DNA of 64,000 nucleotides. It comes from Tenodera sinensis. Its lineage: Eukaryota; Arthropoda; Insecta; Mantodea; Mantidae. The translations under genes and the position numbers were made by a program. Location: positions 148,083,065 to 148,147,064 of the forward strand of contig CM060964.1 of NCBI GenBank assembly GCA_030765045.1, written 5' to 3'. The notes beneath the pieces are model-generated. The model saw nothing but the letters and a program-made list of their open reading frames with translations, had not been told where the DNA came from and made no database searches. Shown one piece after another: positions 26,184 through 37,936 of the stretch; the first letter of the stretch is position 1, and every line of letters starts with the position of its first letter.

Positions 26184-26621
26184 CACAACCTGGTAACCGC
26201 GAGACAGTATTTGCGAGATCAACGTCTGGATTTTCAACAATCAATGCTGAGGTGCCGATAAACTGTTGCAGGACCTGGAGAGCGCTAAAAGAGTCAAAGC
26301 AGATGACAAAACTTCCAGGACCTGAAGTGGAGATAAAAAGTAGGAAATAAAATATGGCAAACAGCTCGGCGGTAAATACTTGAACTGTCGTCTGGAAGGC
26401 AGTACGTGTGAAAGTCGCCGTTGTACACAAAAGCGGAACCCGTCGTACTACCCATCTGTGAGCCATCAATAAATACCGGAGTATAAATCCGGTATCGGCC
26501 CAGAACTTCAGTGAAAAGTTGGTAAAACACCGAGTGAGGGGTAGCTAACTTCGCACAGCTCGATAGCTCCAGGTCCAGCCTGCACGCTGGAGTTGCCAGG
26601 TAGGGCATTAGCCAAAGGAAT

Positions 26622-26843
26622 TGTTGTTGTAGTGTTTAACGCCCGCTTTTACTACTACGGCACCGCAGGCGGTGACACTGATGATACACGGAATGAAGAT
26701 GGAGCACCGGTGGAATGAGATGGCGGGGGAAACCGGAGCACCCGGAGAAAACCCGCCCTGACGCCGCTTCGTCCACCACGAATACCACATGCGGGTCCCT
26801 GGGATCGAACCCGGGCCGCCTAGGTGGTAGGCGAGCGCGCTAA
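26622..26843 (-). mobile_element. tRNA-derived SINE, family T, copy 1 (slightly 5'-truncated)
   Basis: The minus strand reads a tRNA-like head with B box GGGTTCGATCCCAGG, then the family body, ending with ACTACAACAACAA. The target duplication TAGCCAAAGGAAT is exact at 26609-26621 and 26844-26856. About 21 bases of the head present in the copies at 46421 and 60876 are missing. Confidence 0.93.
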
Positions 26844-29469
26844 TAGCCAAAGGAATGCCGCTCTACACCTGGCAGTCGGAGATCGTGTGCGGTCAACAGT
26901 TCTCGAAACCTGATACCACTTGGACGGGAGATAGTTGTATTCTGCGTATAACGGTGCACTACGTGTGGACACAATACAGGTGGATGCGAATGATGACCTG
27001 GATGAGCGGCCAACCTTGCCACCTAGGTAAAAAGTAACAACGAACGTCGAACAGACAGTGGAGGTTCGCCAGAATCAGCATACAGACATTCGACTCTACT
27101 GGTGCGGAAAGCCCCAGCAGCGAGAGGGATAACAGTGTGATGTATTGTGTCTAAAAGGCGGAGTTTAGACGCAGACAACGCGCCACAGATAAAACTGCCG
27201 CAGTCTAATTTGGACCGGAACAGTGAGCGATACAACCCCAACATTACCGTGCGATCGCCGTCCCAAGATGCTCCAGATAAAACTCTTGAGTACTCGAAGC
27301 GAACGATCACAGGAAGCCCAAAGTTGACGAATATGGTACTCCCAGGTGAGCTTCCTGTCGAGGTGAAGGCCCAAGAACTTGAGGTGCGGAACAAACGGCA
27401 ACGTGTGCCACGCAAATAAAGATCAGGAGGGTGTACGCCACGAAGTCGATGGAAGTGGACACGCTGTGATTTCGTAGGGGAGAATTGAAAGCCGGTGCGA
27501 AACGTCCACTCGGCGATGGTTACGGTCAGCTGCAGTTGACGCTCGATGTGCTCCAAACTATGAGAGCGATAGTGTATCGCGAAGTCAACATACATCGACC
27601 CCAGGGGTACACCATTTTCCTGAACCTTCTCTTGGGAGAGCGTGTTTCCTGTGCAGACACGAAAACGGCGAAGTAGTAAAAACTTAAAAATGAACATCAC
27701 TAAATGACCGCGTAAACCGTTGGTGTGCAGAGTGTGGAGGATTCCATATTACCAGGTGGTGTTGCAGGCCTTCTCAAAAAAGGGGGACACCCATGACATG
27801 CTGCTTCAGCAGAAAGGCATTTTGAACGTAGCCTTCCAACCGTGCCAGATGGTCGACACTGGAGCGATGGCAACGAAAACCGCACTGGACAGTGCTCAGC
27901 AGGTTATTCGTCTCTAGCCACCACTCTAAACTAGTGCTAATCATTCGTTCAAAGATCTTGCAAACGACACTCTTTAAGCAAATAGGGCGGTAATTAGAGG
28001 GAAGAGTCCGATCTTTTCCGGGTCGAGGGATAGGGATGACAATACCCTCTCGACAAGACGGAAAAACCTGCTCACGCCAGATACGGTTGTACTTGCCCAA
28101 CAGGAAGGAGAGAGTCGTATATGGAAGTTGAAGCAGCATTTGTCTGTGGATGTCATCGGGGCCTGGAGAAGAGGCCTTTGCGAGAGATAAGGAATGAGCC
28201 AGTTCCGCTTGGGTGAAAGGTGCATTGTACGATTCACTAGTCACTGTTAAAATTAAGTACTATCCGCTCTGCAGATTCCTTGAGAGATTTAAAAACGCGA
28301 TTATAACTTTCCGTTTGGCTAGTAGCAGCGAACAAACTAGCAAGGGCGTTTGCGATATCCTTTCGGAGGTATAAGTTGAGTCCTGTATGGCAAGACCGGG
28401 AATTATCGTCCGGCGATACTTGCCGTACATACGCCAAACGGCAGTCCACACCCTTTGTGCTGAGGCTTTAGGGGAAAGGGAACAAACGTGTGTTTCCCAC
28501 GGTGTGCGTTTGGCATTACAAAGTACAAAACGTAACCTGGCACGAGAACACTTGAAGGCAATAAAGTTCTCCTCCGTAGGATGTGAAGTGAAAACACGCA
28601 GAGCTCGCTTGCGTGCTTTGATAGCCAAACGGCATTCCTCGGTCCCCTACGGCACATGAGCGTGTCGTGGCGTAGATGGAGCGCGAAGAATGCTGGAATC
28701 TGCTGCAAGGAGGATAGTGCAAGTAAAATACTTCACAATTTCATCTATGGTGGCATCTATGGTCAGTCAGGTGAATGAGGGAACGAAATTTCCCCCAGTC
28801 AGCCTTGGAAATAATCCAGTGAGGGTGTCGTGTTGGCACAGGGTGGTAGCCGGTTAGGTGAACGTTAATGGGATAATGATCAGTGCCAAACAGGTCGGAA
28901 AGTACGGACCAATCAAGAAGTGATACTAATGACGGGCTACAAAAGGAAATGTCTAGAGCGGAGTGTGTACCAGAGGCAGATGACAGGAATGTAGGGACAC
29001 CAGCGTCTAACAGAATTAAGCCGGACAGATCACAAACGTCTGCTACAAGGCACCCACGAACATCGTCAGTGTCGGAGCCCCATGAAGTGTGTTTGGCATT
29101 CAGATCACTGAGAAATAGGAGCGGGGAAAGAATCTGTGCCAAGAGAGCTCGAAGATCGTGCTGATGTACGACACTGAGCGGCGGCAAATAGACATTACAA
29201 ATAGACAAACACAAGCCCTGCAGCTGTACACGCACCGCTGCAGCCTGTAGCAGCGTGTTAAGCGGGATGATGGTGGCAGAGACAGTATGTGCCACCAGAA
29301 TAGCAACACCACCACTTGCTAGCCGATCAGCTGCAGAGTCATGTCCAAATGCCGAAAAACAGCGAAGATGAAGAGCTTGACCAGATTTCAAGTGGGTTTC
29401 TTGTAGACACACGATTGATGGAGAGCGTTGAAGCATCGGCAACAGGAACGTGTTGTATGCCAACGGTGG

Positions 29470-30218
29470 TCACAGGCGCACGGCATACTGTTGACGAATA
29501 ACCGGAGATGGTTTGAGCTGTTCAAATCGCCGACGTGCTTCAGGAAACGTAAGGCATTCCTTAACACGCAGCTCCTGAAAGCTCTTTTCGTCGAGATACT
29601 TCGAGCACTGACGCGAGCTGAATGGATGATTTCCTCCACAGTTAACACAATGAGGGTCACGGGTACACGCCGTGCCCTCATGAGGTGATAGGCCACAACG
29701 CTCACAAACGGCAGGACGTTTGCACACGGTCTTAGTATGTCCGAACTTCTGACATTGAAAATAGCGCATAGGATTCGGGACATATTGACCTACGACGGCA
29801 GGCTCGTAACCGCGGAAGATGTATTCTGGTAACTGTGTGCCCTTAAAATTGAGGAACACCGTACGTAGATAGATCACTTTACCATCCTGCTTTCGTGTCA
29901 GACGGTACGCTTGACACACACGTTGGTCGGAGAGACAAGAAACAATCTCCTCATTGGTGAGGTTGTACAAACTAGACATGGTGACAACTCCTTTACATGT
30001 GTTCAGCGACTTAAATGTGGCTGCCCGGGTTGGGTAGGATCCCAACAAGGTCGCTTTCAGAAGTTTCTGCGCCTGGTCTGCAGAAATCACCTCGATCAAA
30101 AGCGTACCGTCAGGAAACTCTCGTCGCATTTTTCAGTGCCACAAATCCTATCGATTTTCCGTTTGATGTAAAATGGGCTAAGGTCCTTTAACGTTTTCCC
30201 GTCACATGACATGGTCAT
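29470..30218 (-). pseudogene. I-like LINE ORF1 (gag-like, three zinc knuckles)
   Basis: The start at 30218 reads MTMSCDGKTLKDLSPFYIKR; a frameshift near 30110 moves to the frame that continues to 29470. The middle has RNA-binding-type sequence (EEIVSCLSDQRVCQAYRL). The C-terminal half carries three CCHC-type knuckles: CQKFGHTKTVC, CERCGLSPHEGTAC and CVNCGGNHPFSSRQC. It ends with the SFPEARRR-like block usual for LINE ORF1 nucleic-acid chaperones. The stop is followed in the same frame by ORF2. Confidence 0.88.
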
Positions 30219-31041
30219 CACTAAAACGAGTCAATGAAGGAGTTTTGCACGGATGCATTATGAATTAAACCTCCATCCGGAACCGTCGGCGTCAGCCTGT
30301 CATCCGGGGGTCAAAGAAAAGAAAGACACCAAAATCTCTACGGTCTGTGCCGTCATAGAGACCCCTCCAAGACTGACCTCAAGGCGTACTTCAGAGAGGC
30401 TATTCCCCGATCTCCACTGCTTGTCCACATGGGTAAACCGTTTACCACGAGCACCCCAGCTTTATTCCCTCACCACAGGAATAACCGCCTGTGGCCCCCC
30501 AGTTTAGGCCACGCTGCCCCAACGGAGTCAGAGTGGATTCAGGGGACTTCGGGTTGATTACACCGGGGTTCCGTCAGCGGTACCACGTCCGGCCGGTGAT
30601 ACTAACCCGACGGCACACGACCGTCACGGAATTAACACAGGCCATGCCCTCAAGGAGCTACGTGGGTGTACATGACGTGTGGACGGGCTCCGCAAATAAG
30701 GCTATACTTGGGGGCAGTGTGAAGTGTCCGCCCAACCTTCGCGCCTGAGATCTCCAAAGAGCACACAAGTCGGGGGCCGGGCTGAAAACCGTGGGACAGG
30801 ACCACAATATAGGAAAGGTCCCTGCTGGTGAGACAGGAATTATAAACCTAATACCTTACAAACTAGTACTTAAAATAAACCTAGAAGAGGAAGAGGGTGA
30901 TATAAAATAGCAACATAAAACGCTGCACGTGGTACAGTTAATGAACATGGAGGGGGTGAAATGATAGTGAGCGGCTCGGGGCCCAAGTGTGCCAAACCCG
31001 TGCCTACCGTAGTAGGTCCCCCTGGGGAGGGGGGGGGGGAG
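30219..31041 (-). promoter_or_regulatory. 5' UTR and probable internal promoter of the I-like LINE
   Basis: An 820-base GC-richer leader lies upstream of ORF1 and starts with a C-run. Its first 270 bases recur at 1-268. LINEs of this group carry their promoter here; no specific promoter element can be picked out. Confidence 0.6.
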
Positions 31042-31053
31042 GCTCAGGTTGAA

Positions 31054-32296
31054 TGTTGCCGGGGTGCCTAGTTTGGCTTTTGAGGCCCACACTTTGTATT
31101 TACGAAGCTTGCCATAGAGCACACAGCAGTTTCTTCCAATGGTCTATTGAAGACTTCCTGAGTGGGAAGTAAAGTACATGTGCATATGTATTAGAACAGT
31201 GGTTTGGTCATCAGCAAAGTTTTAAAGCACCTGCTTCAAGTAGAACAAGAACCCTCTTAGACATGTTTGTTGCAGGATAAATGCTGGATTACTTGGGAGC
31301 ATTGAGGGACTTCTATAGACTTTCCACAAGGCTGACAGCACAGAATTTTTAAATGTGTGCTGAATGTAGCTGAGAATTCTTTAACATACTACTGTAACTG
31401 AAAGCTTTCACTACCTTTTACCTTCTGCATTTTGGCAACCATAATGATATACAAATCACTGAACACTTATTATGCTTTGCCAGGCACTTCTCAACTGAAG
31501 GAACAAAAATAAATTGAAAAGGCAATTTTGTTGAGCTTACAGTGCTCAATGCATTAGTCTGATACCTCTAACATGTGAAGCTTTTCTCCTGAGTACATAT
31601 GTTTATAATAGAGTGCAATCTAAACAGACACCTGTGTAGCTTGCTGTTGGCAACACATAATCCAATCTAAGATTACGGCAGAAGGTTGTACAGCTTCTAT
31701 TCTGACAAAGCCAGTTCTTATGTTGTTTGTCATACACAATTAAAGGGAAAGTGAAGTTGAAGTATGGGAAATATTTAATTATTTATTTTTACTCTAAAAT
31801 TATGCATTTTCATGTTAAAATTTTGTATTTGCGATAGCTGCATCATATTCAATACTTGTACATAATTTCATGCTTGTAACTGCAAGCAGATATAATATTT
31901 AATTACCTAACAATTTGTTCCCTAATAATGACTATTATTCAAAAGAAGAGAGCATTTAATGAAAATTGGGGGTGAAAATTCAGCTCTCTATGTCACTTGG
32001 TTACCATGTTATAACTAATACTTAAAAATTCTCCTAGAAACTTAATCAAGTACTACTTTGCTCTTCAGCTAGCACTAAAAAGGTTAAATGCAAAGCTATA
32101 TACAGCATATATATTATTTTATTGAAACATAATCAACAACTTCCCAACTTTGCGAAATTGACAAAGTAAACAAAAAGATAAATAACAATATTATTGAGTC
32201 ATTAGACAAACAGAGTTTAGGTTTAACAGTGGTCATAATATGGTGGTAGAATTAATAATAGTATAGTTTCATGGAATTAAAAATTTTTGAATACAG
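31054..32296. other. AT-rich sequence, nothing recognised
   Basis: The stretch continues the target site of the LINE. No supportable frame or repeat signature. Confidence 0.5.
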
Positions 32297-32527
32297 ATGC
32301 TAAAACAAAAAATATTCTGTTGCACTTTTAAGGTCCAAATAAGTGTGGATGTTTACAAAGCCACGTATAGTGACGTTAACGATTTTCCTCATGTTGGTGG
32401 TTGGAAGTTTACATTATTTCCAGAAGTTCACAAAAAGAGCTGGAATTGTGCTTCGGGCATCTACCATGAGACCAATAATTTCTATGTCATCCAGCTAGTA
32501 TTTATTTTTATAAAAGGGTGTGGTATA
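32297..32527 (+). other. Unidentified open frame upstream of a mariner
   Basis: The plus strand encodes about 75 residues with unusually protein-like composition, for example ATYSDVNDFPHVGGWKFTLF and SWNCASGIYHETNNFY. It is preceded by TTTTTGAATACAG, which would serve as a splice acceptor. The frame runs into the mariner TIR at 32528. I do not recognise the family. It could be an old exon, a captured gene fragment or chance. Confidence 0.25.
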
Positions 32528-33817
32528 AGGGGTGTTCAAAAAGAAACGAGCCGGAGTGTGGTATGCGCAAACCAGTGACGGGACGGTAATATCGTGGCGT
32601 GTGTAACAAAGTGTTGTTCCAACCAGAGCGCCGATCGCTAGAGGGCATGCGTGCATGTCATGTGACTATAAAAAGCCAGCACCAGCACGCATCAATAATC
32701 CAACGTTGCCAGTCGCATTGCAAACAGTGAAATGGAGGTGTCAAAAGAAGAGCAAAGAGGTGTTGTTCATTTTCTGACAGCAGAAGCAGCAGGGGAAATG
32801 GACATTCATCGACGAATGTCACAAGTGTACAGCAAACACTGCATGTCCCTTGCAAAGGTCAATGTGTGGCACAAGCGCTTCGGGGGAGGACGGAAGTTGT
32901 TAGCCGATGATGGAGCACCACACTGCATTACCAATGACATCATCCAGCTGGTTGATGCACTCATTACCCATGACTGCTGAGTGACAGTGAAAGCCACAGC
33001 CACCGAGGTCGGATTGAGCGTTGGAAGTGTTCACACCATCATGAAGGAATGACTGCTCTTGCGCAAAGTGTGTGCCCAATGGGTGCCCCACAATCTTCAA
33101 CCACACCAGGAAGCATGTCGAATGGCCCACTGCCTTGGTCATCTGCAGCGCTATGCTAGGGAAGGGAATGAGTTCCAGGCACGAGTGGTGGCTGGAGATG
33201 AGTCATGGTGTCATCACTTTGAACCAGAATCAAAATGACAAAGTCTCCAGTGGAAGCATCCAGGATCACCACCACCAAAAAAGCCAAGGCCATCCACACA
33301 AGTGCAGGAAAGGTTATGCTGACCTTCTTTGACCAAGAAGGCCCCCTTCTGATACACTTCCTGCAGCATGGGAATGCCCAGCATTACTCGCAATCCTTGA
33401 TCAACCTTTGCCAAGCAATCAAATCAAAATGACCAGGCAATCTCACCCATGGGGTCATTCTGCTACACAACAATGCAAAGCCTCATATGGCCAACACAGT
33501 CAAGGCACTCCTGCAGAAATTCAAATGGGAGGTTCTCGGCTGCCTTCCATACAGTCCAGACCTCTCTCCCTGTGATTATGCCATTTTTGGTCCCCTTTAA
33601 AAGGTTCTGAGGGGCAAATGATTCACCTCGGATGATGACATCCAGCTGTACGTGTGGAACCGGCTCACATTGCAGTCCCGGGACTTTTATGAGACAGCCA
33701 TTCACCGTCTTGTCACAGAGGGACAAGTGTCTCAACAGCCAGGGCCAATACTTCTAACATACAGGTACTGGTTTCTGTAATTATGTCTCTGGCTCATTTC
33801 TTTTTGAATGCACCTTG
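32528..33817 (+). mobile_element. Mariner (DD34D) transposon, complete but inactive
   Basis: The TIRs are AGGGGTGTTCAAAAAGAAAC (32528) and, inverted, CAAGGTGCATTCAAAAAGAA (33817), flanked by TA on both sides. The transposase starts at 32732 (MEVSKEEQRGVVHFLTAE). It shows VNVWHKRF, VVAGDESWCHHF with the first catalytic Asp, LLHNNAKPH where the second Asp has become Asn, and YSPDLSPCDYAIFGPL with the third; the spacing between the last two is 34 residues. A stop at codon 83 and others, plus frameshifts, show it is dead. Length is 1290 bases, normal for mariner. Confidence 0.93.
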
Positions 33818-33866
33818 TATATATTTTTTAATTAATGTCCTCCAACATTGTGTCATATCGGACGGT

Positions 33867-34064
33867 GAATGAATGAAATGGGTTAAATGATGCTCAAATG
33901 AGCCCGAGGTCCATGGAGCTTTAAGTTACCCGACATTCGCCTTCTCAGGGTAGGGAAAACCTCGGAAGAGAACCTTACCTGGATAACTTATCCTAAGTGA
34001 GATTCGAACTTGCGACCTCTTGAACGTGAGGCAGATACGCTAACCATCACGTTACAGGCGAGCA
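33867..34064 (-). mobile_element. tRNA-derived SINE, family U
   Basis: The minus strand has an A-box-like TGATGGTTAGCGTATC and a B-box-like GCAAGTTCGAATCTC, followed by a body and a (TTCA)n tail at 33867-33880. Single copy in the window. Confidence 0.75.
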
Positions 34065-34480
34065 CACACCTTATAGGTGTATAGATAGTTTGTTAGATGG
34101 ACTTCCATGGGTTGACTCAGATGGTACTCAAACCTTATGGTTGGATCAATAATAAATCCCCTTTTGCTGTCTTCTCGGTATGCTATAATGTTGATCCGAT
34201 GTGTGCTGCCTGTTGTGGATAAACCGTGGACCTCTTCGTATACCTTACAGTTCTTATCGTGCAGTTCTTCGGCGATGAGTGACCTGATCTGATGGTGATG
34301 TGAATTTCTGAGTATCTCACCGTGGGGACAGGAACACAAGGCGTGGGCAAGGGTTTCTTTGTCTCTGCCACATCTACAACAGGGATTTCCGTTCTGAGAT
34401 CTGCTCAGAACAGTATGTACAGCAGACATATTTGCAGTCATTTTTAATGCTTCTCGCCACTCACTTGAAGAGAGTCCATG
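34065..34480 (-). pseudogene. R2/NeSL-type LINE C-terminal fragment (restriction-like endonuclease)
   Basis: The minus strand reads a CCHC knuckle CCRCGRDKETLAHALCSCPH, then HHHQIRSLIAEELHD, YEEVHGLSTTGSTHRINIIA and GFIIDPTIRFE. The last block carries the acidic residue of the restriction-like endonuclease typical of R2/R4/NeSL-type LINEs. Unlike the other LINEs here this group uses that nuclease rather than APE. Only the 3' end is present. Confidence 0.7.
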
Positions 34481-35400
34481 GTGATGTCAAATCCAGTTGT
34501 TTGCTGGGTGTATTCCTTGTAGAACTCACATTTTTGTGCCAGTGCAAAAATTGTGCTGGTTTGGTTAAATTGATTCTAACATCTGGTTTCAGTATCTAGA
34601 TTTGAGTTTGCCACTGCATACAATATCCAAATTATTCCTGTATTTCCTTTTTATACAGGATATTAACATAAAATTATGCAATGTTTTGAGAGATAATAGT
34701 GCATATCCAAACTTCAAAAAATATATAATTAACGTGAATCCTGTAACACATGCATTCTGAAATACTCAATCACTTGTTAACAAGAGTTGCTCAATTTGAT
34801 ATCCACTCACAGAAAGGCAGCTATCTCCTATACAATTTTGCATACCACATCAGAAAAATTATAACTCACACTTCATAACATTCTCAACATGTTCAACCAC
34901 TTGAGCGAAAGGTCACCTGTCACAATGGATTTCTGTCATGGCTCATGCAAAGAGGTGGTAACTATTTATGTTGGTAAGTTTGTCAGCCATTATACCTCTT
35001 TGTGGGCCATAACATTGAATGAAATGAAAATTTGGCTATTTATATCTGATGATACAATGTAGTCTTATCAGAGTAAATATTTTGCACATTCTTTGTTTCA
35101 GATTATTGTGCATTCTCAAATGCTTGCCAGCATTGGTGTAAACAAAGGAAGCAATAATTTACATTTCTGTGAATTTCATCCAGAAGTTCATGAAGGATCT
35201 TTTTCTATATGAGGTCTAAGAAAGACTTAAAATGTTATACAAACTTACACTGGATTGTAATACTTCTACTTAAATATTTTAGAAGCTAAGTTAGTAAAAT
35301 GGAAGTGTTTCCTCTGCAATATATCCTTATAAGTGGACACAGTTATAAGCATGCCCAACAGTCTTTTATGAATAAATGAACTTTATAGTTACAGGATGTA
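34481..35400. other. No recognised feature
   Basis: AT-rich, no supportable coding sequence. Confidence 0.5.
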
Positions 35401-35900
35401 TTAAGCCTTTGAGGGATGTAATTCGTGGTCCATATACTACACCTATTTCATTAGTTCTATAATTAATCATATTCAAAATACTATTAAATTAGAATAGGTT
35501 TTCAGTTTCCAATAGCCTATGGTGTTTCACAACCATTCCCTCTATTACATGTGGAATATAGTACAATTTAGTGGAATGGTTCCATTAATAATCGTGAAGA
35601 GGTTAATAGGGCATTATATGTTAGAACACGTTCATGTGCATTTAAGAAGATGCATTACCTTTATTTGTTTGCAATTATATCTGAATACATTTCGGAAATG
35701 GTGGATTGGTAAAGATCTGCTTGCTCCTCAGATATGAATCTGGACTTTTATTATGGGGACATAAATACATGATACAGGCAAAGACACGCCAATGAAGTGC
35801 ATACACAGGTCACCTTTAGTAACTGTCAGCACATACATAACAAAAACTAGATATGTGCCAAACAGTGGGTGATTCTCTGTGGCACAGTGAGGGCATAAAG
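35401..35900 (+). pseudogene. Mariner-like transposase remnant
   Basis: Frames at 35640-35770 give LQLYLNTFRKWWIGK and, after a frameshift, a degenerate PDMNLDFYY, matching the region around the last catalytic Asp of the mariner-like group seen at 272-640 and 41801-42637. Very decayed. Confidence 0.4.
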
Positions 35901-37639
35901 ATTACAATGAATGGACATCAAAATCAGCATGATCTATAAATACAAATTCAAATTTTATTCACCACTAATATAACAAAGTATACATGATTTCATCACACCT
36001 TTTCTTTTCTTGTTTTTCCTTCTTTTTATATTAATGTCCTCCAATATAGTGTCATATATGAATTTCATCAGATTACATTCATTAACACAAAGTTACTCTT
36101 ATATCAGTTTAACTACAGGATTGATCAATTTAAATGCACAAGTTTAATTAGCTATTAAATTGACTCTAAAAACTCATGTATGCTGTAATAAGCTTGTCTC
36201 TGTAACAAATCTCTTCTGGATTTATTAAATAGCATAGTTCCACAATTTCATAAATTTTGCAAACAGGGATGCTTTATGTTGAATAACCCTTAAATTTGCC
36301 TTGTTTCTAATATTGTGGAAATGAATTTCTTCATTTGTCATAAAATTATTAATATTTTGCACATAACATGACATGATGTATAAATACAAGCTGGGCACAG
36401 CTAATACTTTTAATTCTTTAAAAAAATGGCCCACACGTCAATTTTACCAATATTTGTAATGGCTGTGATTATTTTTTTCTTGAAGACTAAATAACTATCT
36501 TTAGCATTTCCCCAAAAAATTATCCCATATCTCAATTTCCGCATATGCAAAATAATAAATTTTATAGTATTCATACCTGATTATTTCTTTATTACACTTA
36601 ATGAACAATCTGTTTAATGTTGCTATTAAGTTAGCTATATAGATTCCACATTCCAGATGTTTGTCCAGCCATATGGTCCACTTGTGTTACATTTGTTTTA
36701 TATATTTGAAAGTCTGTAGATAACTTGTGCTTACTTTTCTTATGACCGAATGCAATTACTGCTGTTTTTGAAGGATTTAGAAGCAATTTAATATTGTTAA
36801 ACCAGTTCTGTATTCTGATAATTAGCTACTCTTTATCATCTGGTAATTCCATAATTATGTTAGTATCATCCACAAACATGCTAACATATGTATTTAAGTG
36901 TATTGAAAGATCATTCATAAACCATTATTTATTTATGCCAACAAAATACCTCTCAATCATTATAAATGTTAGATATAAAACTGGCTCCAAAATAGAACCC
37001 TATGGTACACCCTGATTAGTATTTTACATTCTGGAGGTAAAATTTCTTAAAACATTTAGCTGATCAATATTTATTATTTCAACCGTATCTTTGCAGTTAC
37101 ATAAATAAGACTGAAACCATTCTTGCCCCTTACCTTCTTATTCCGTAATTGCAGTTTATCTAATAGAATATCATGTCAAACCATTTCAAATGCCTTTGTT
37201 AAATCTAAAAATAAGCCTGTATATTCATTTTCCTTAGCAATTGAGGAGCGTCTTTTCAATACTCGATAGATGCAAAATTTTACGAAATTGAGTTATATAT
37301 AGTATCGGCATAATTTTCACCTTCTGCATTGTTCTGTGAAAGCAGATTTTGCAAAATTCGATTCTTGTCCTGTGTAGAAGGCAGGGAATATTAGCAGTTT
37401 TTTCAAAACTCGATAGGTGCACTTGCTCAGTTAAAGCAAGATGCAATTTTATGATTTTATGATCCAGATGTAGCAACCTTAATTCTATGAAATGCATGTT
37501 GGCATTGACTGCCATCTCACTCTTGCGATTCTTGGAATTTTCAATCATTTCTGCAAGCTTTTTACACTGCTGCATCGTTGGCAATAACTGCAAATTCAGG
37601 TTGTGCACTTGGATTTCACATTCATTTCTGCAAGCATTT

Positions 37640-37895
37640 TTTTTCCCCATTTATATCCCGCCTTTAACTGCAGAGGTCATATCGGCGGCCTTGACTATTT
37701 GCAATGGTGTTACTTGTTTAATAGTGGGTTTTTCGGTCTTGGGGGGTTTTTATACGTTGAATTCACACACACACTCACACTTTCATTCATACTTCCAGAC
37801 TCAGGGAAGGATGAGGAATAATCTTGGCTGCAGAAAAATTCCTACCCCCTGCCGGGAATCGAACCCGGGGCCCCTTGCACAGCAGGCAGGTGCTT
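37640..37895 (-). mobile_element. tRNA-like SINE embedded in Sola-like copy 2
   Basis: The minus strand shows CCGGGTTCGATTCCCGGCAG, a strong B box, with a T-run at the left end (the A-tail inverted). TTCTGCAAGC flanks it on both sides (about 37625 and 37887). The same SINE occupies the same position in copy 3, so it was inserted before these copies spread. Confidence 0.75.
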
Positions 37896-37936
37896 CTGCA
37901 AGCTTTGTGATACTTGCATGGCATTTTTATTATTAG

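Larger units (their letters stand above)
25690..29469 (-). pseudogene. I-like LINE ORF2: APE endonuclease, RT, RNase H
   Basis: The endonuclease (28741-29460) shows SIVCLQETHL, LLFLSDLNAKHTSWGS and FGTDHYPI. RT follows with KASSPGPDDIH, SNYRPICLKSVVCKIFERMI and a GVPLGS motif. Then a deletion fuses GS directly to MYVDFAI, which removes the segment between motif B and the catalytic loop and one of the two Asp residues. RNase H has VFIDGSQMGSTTGSAFVY, FTAELFAI, CFDSFSALQVL and IPGHVGIPGNEAVDAAA. It is interrupted by a 64-base A-run and frameshifts. The usual N-terminal strand of the endonuclease is missing at the ORF1/ORF2 junction. The C-terminal knuckle near 25750 is decayed. Confidence 0.9.
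25314..31041 (-). mobile_element. Structurally full-length I-like LINE with 12-bp TSD
   Basis: The flanks GCTCAGGCTGAA (25302-25313) and GCTCAGGTTGAA (31042-31053) form a target duplication with one mismatch. From its 5' end (31041) the element has a C-rich start, a long 5' UTR, ORF1 with three zinc knuckles, ORF2 with endonuclease, RT and RNase H, a CCHC C-terminus and a T-rich 3' UTR ending in (ACTC) repeats. This is the layout of I/R1-superclade LINEs. Internal deletions and frameshifts inactivate it. A SINE sits inside at 26622-26843. Confidence 0.9.

Noticed and set aside
37840..37895. tRNA gene with CCGGGTTCGATTCCCGG
   Set aside because: The T-arm is excellent but the rest does not fold, and the same sequence is embedded at the same site in another transposon copy, so it is a SINE head.
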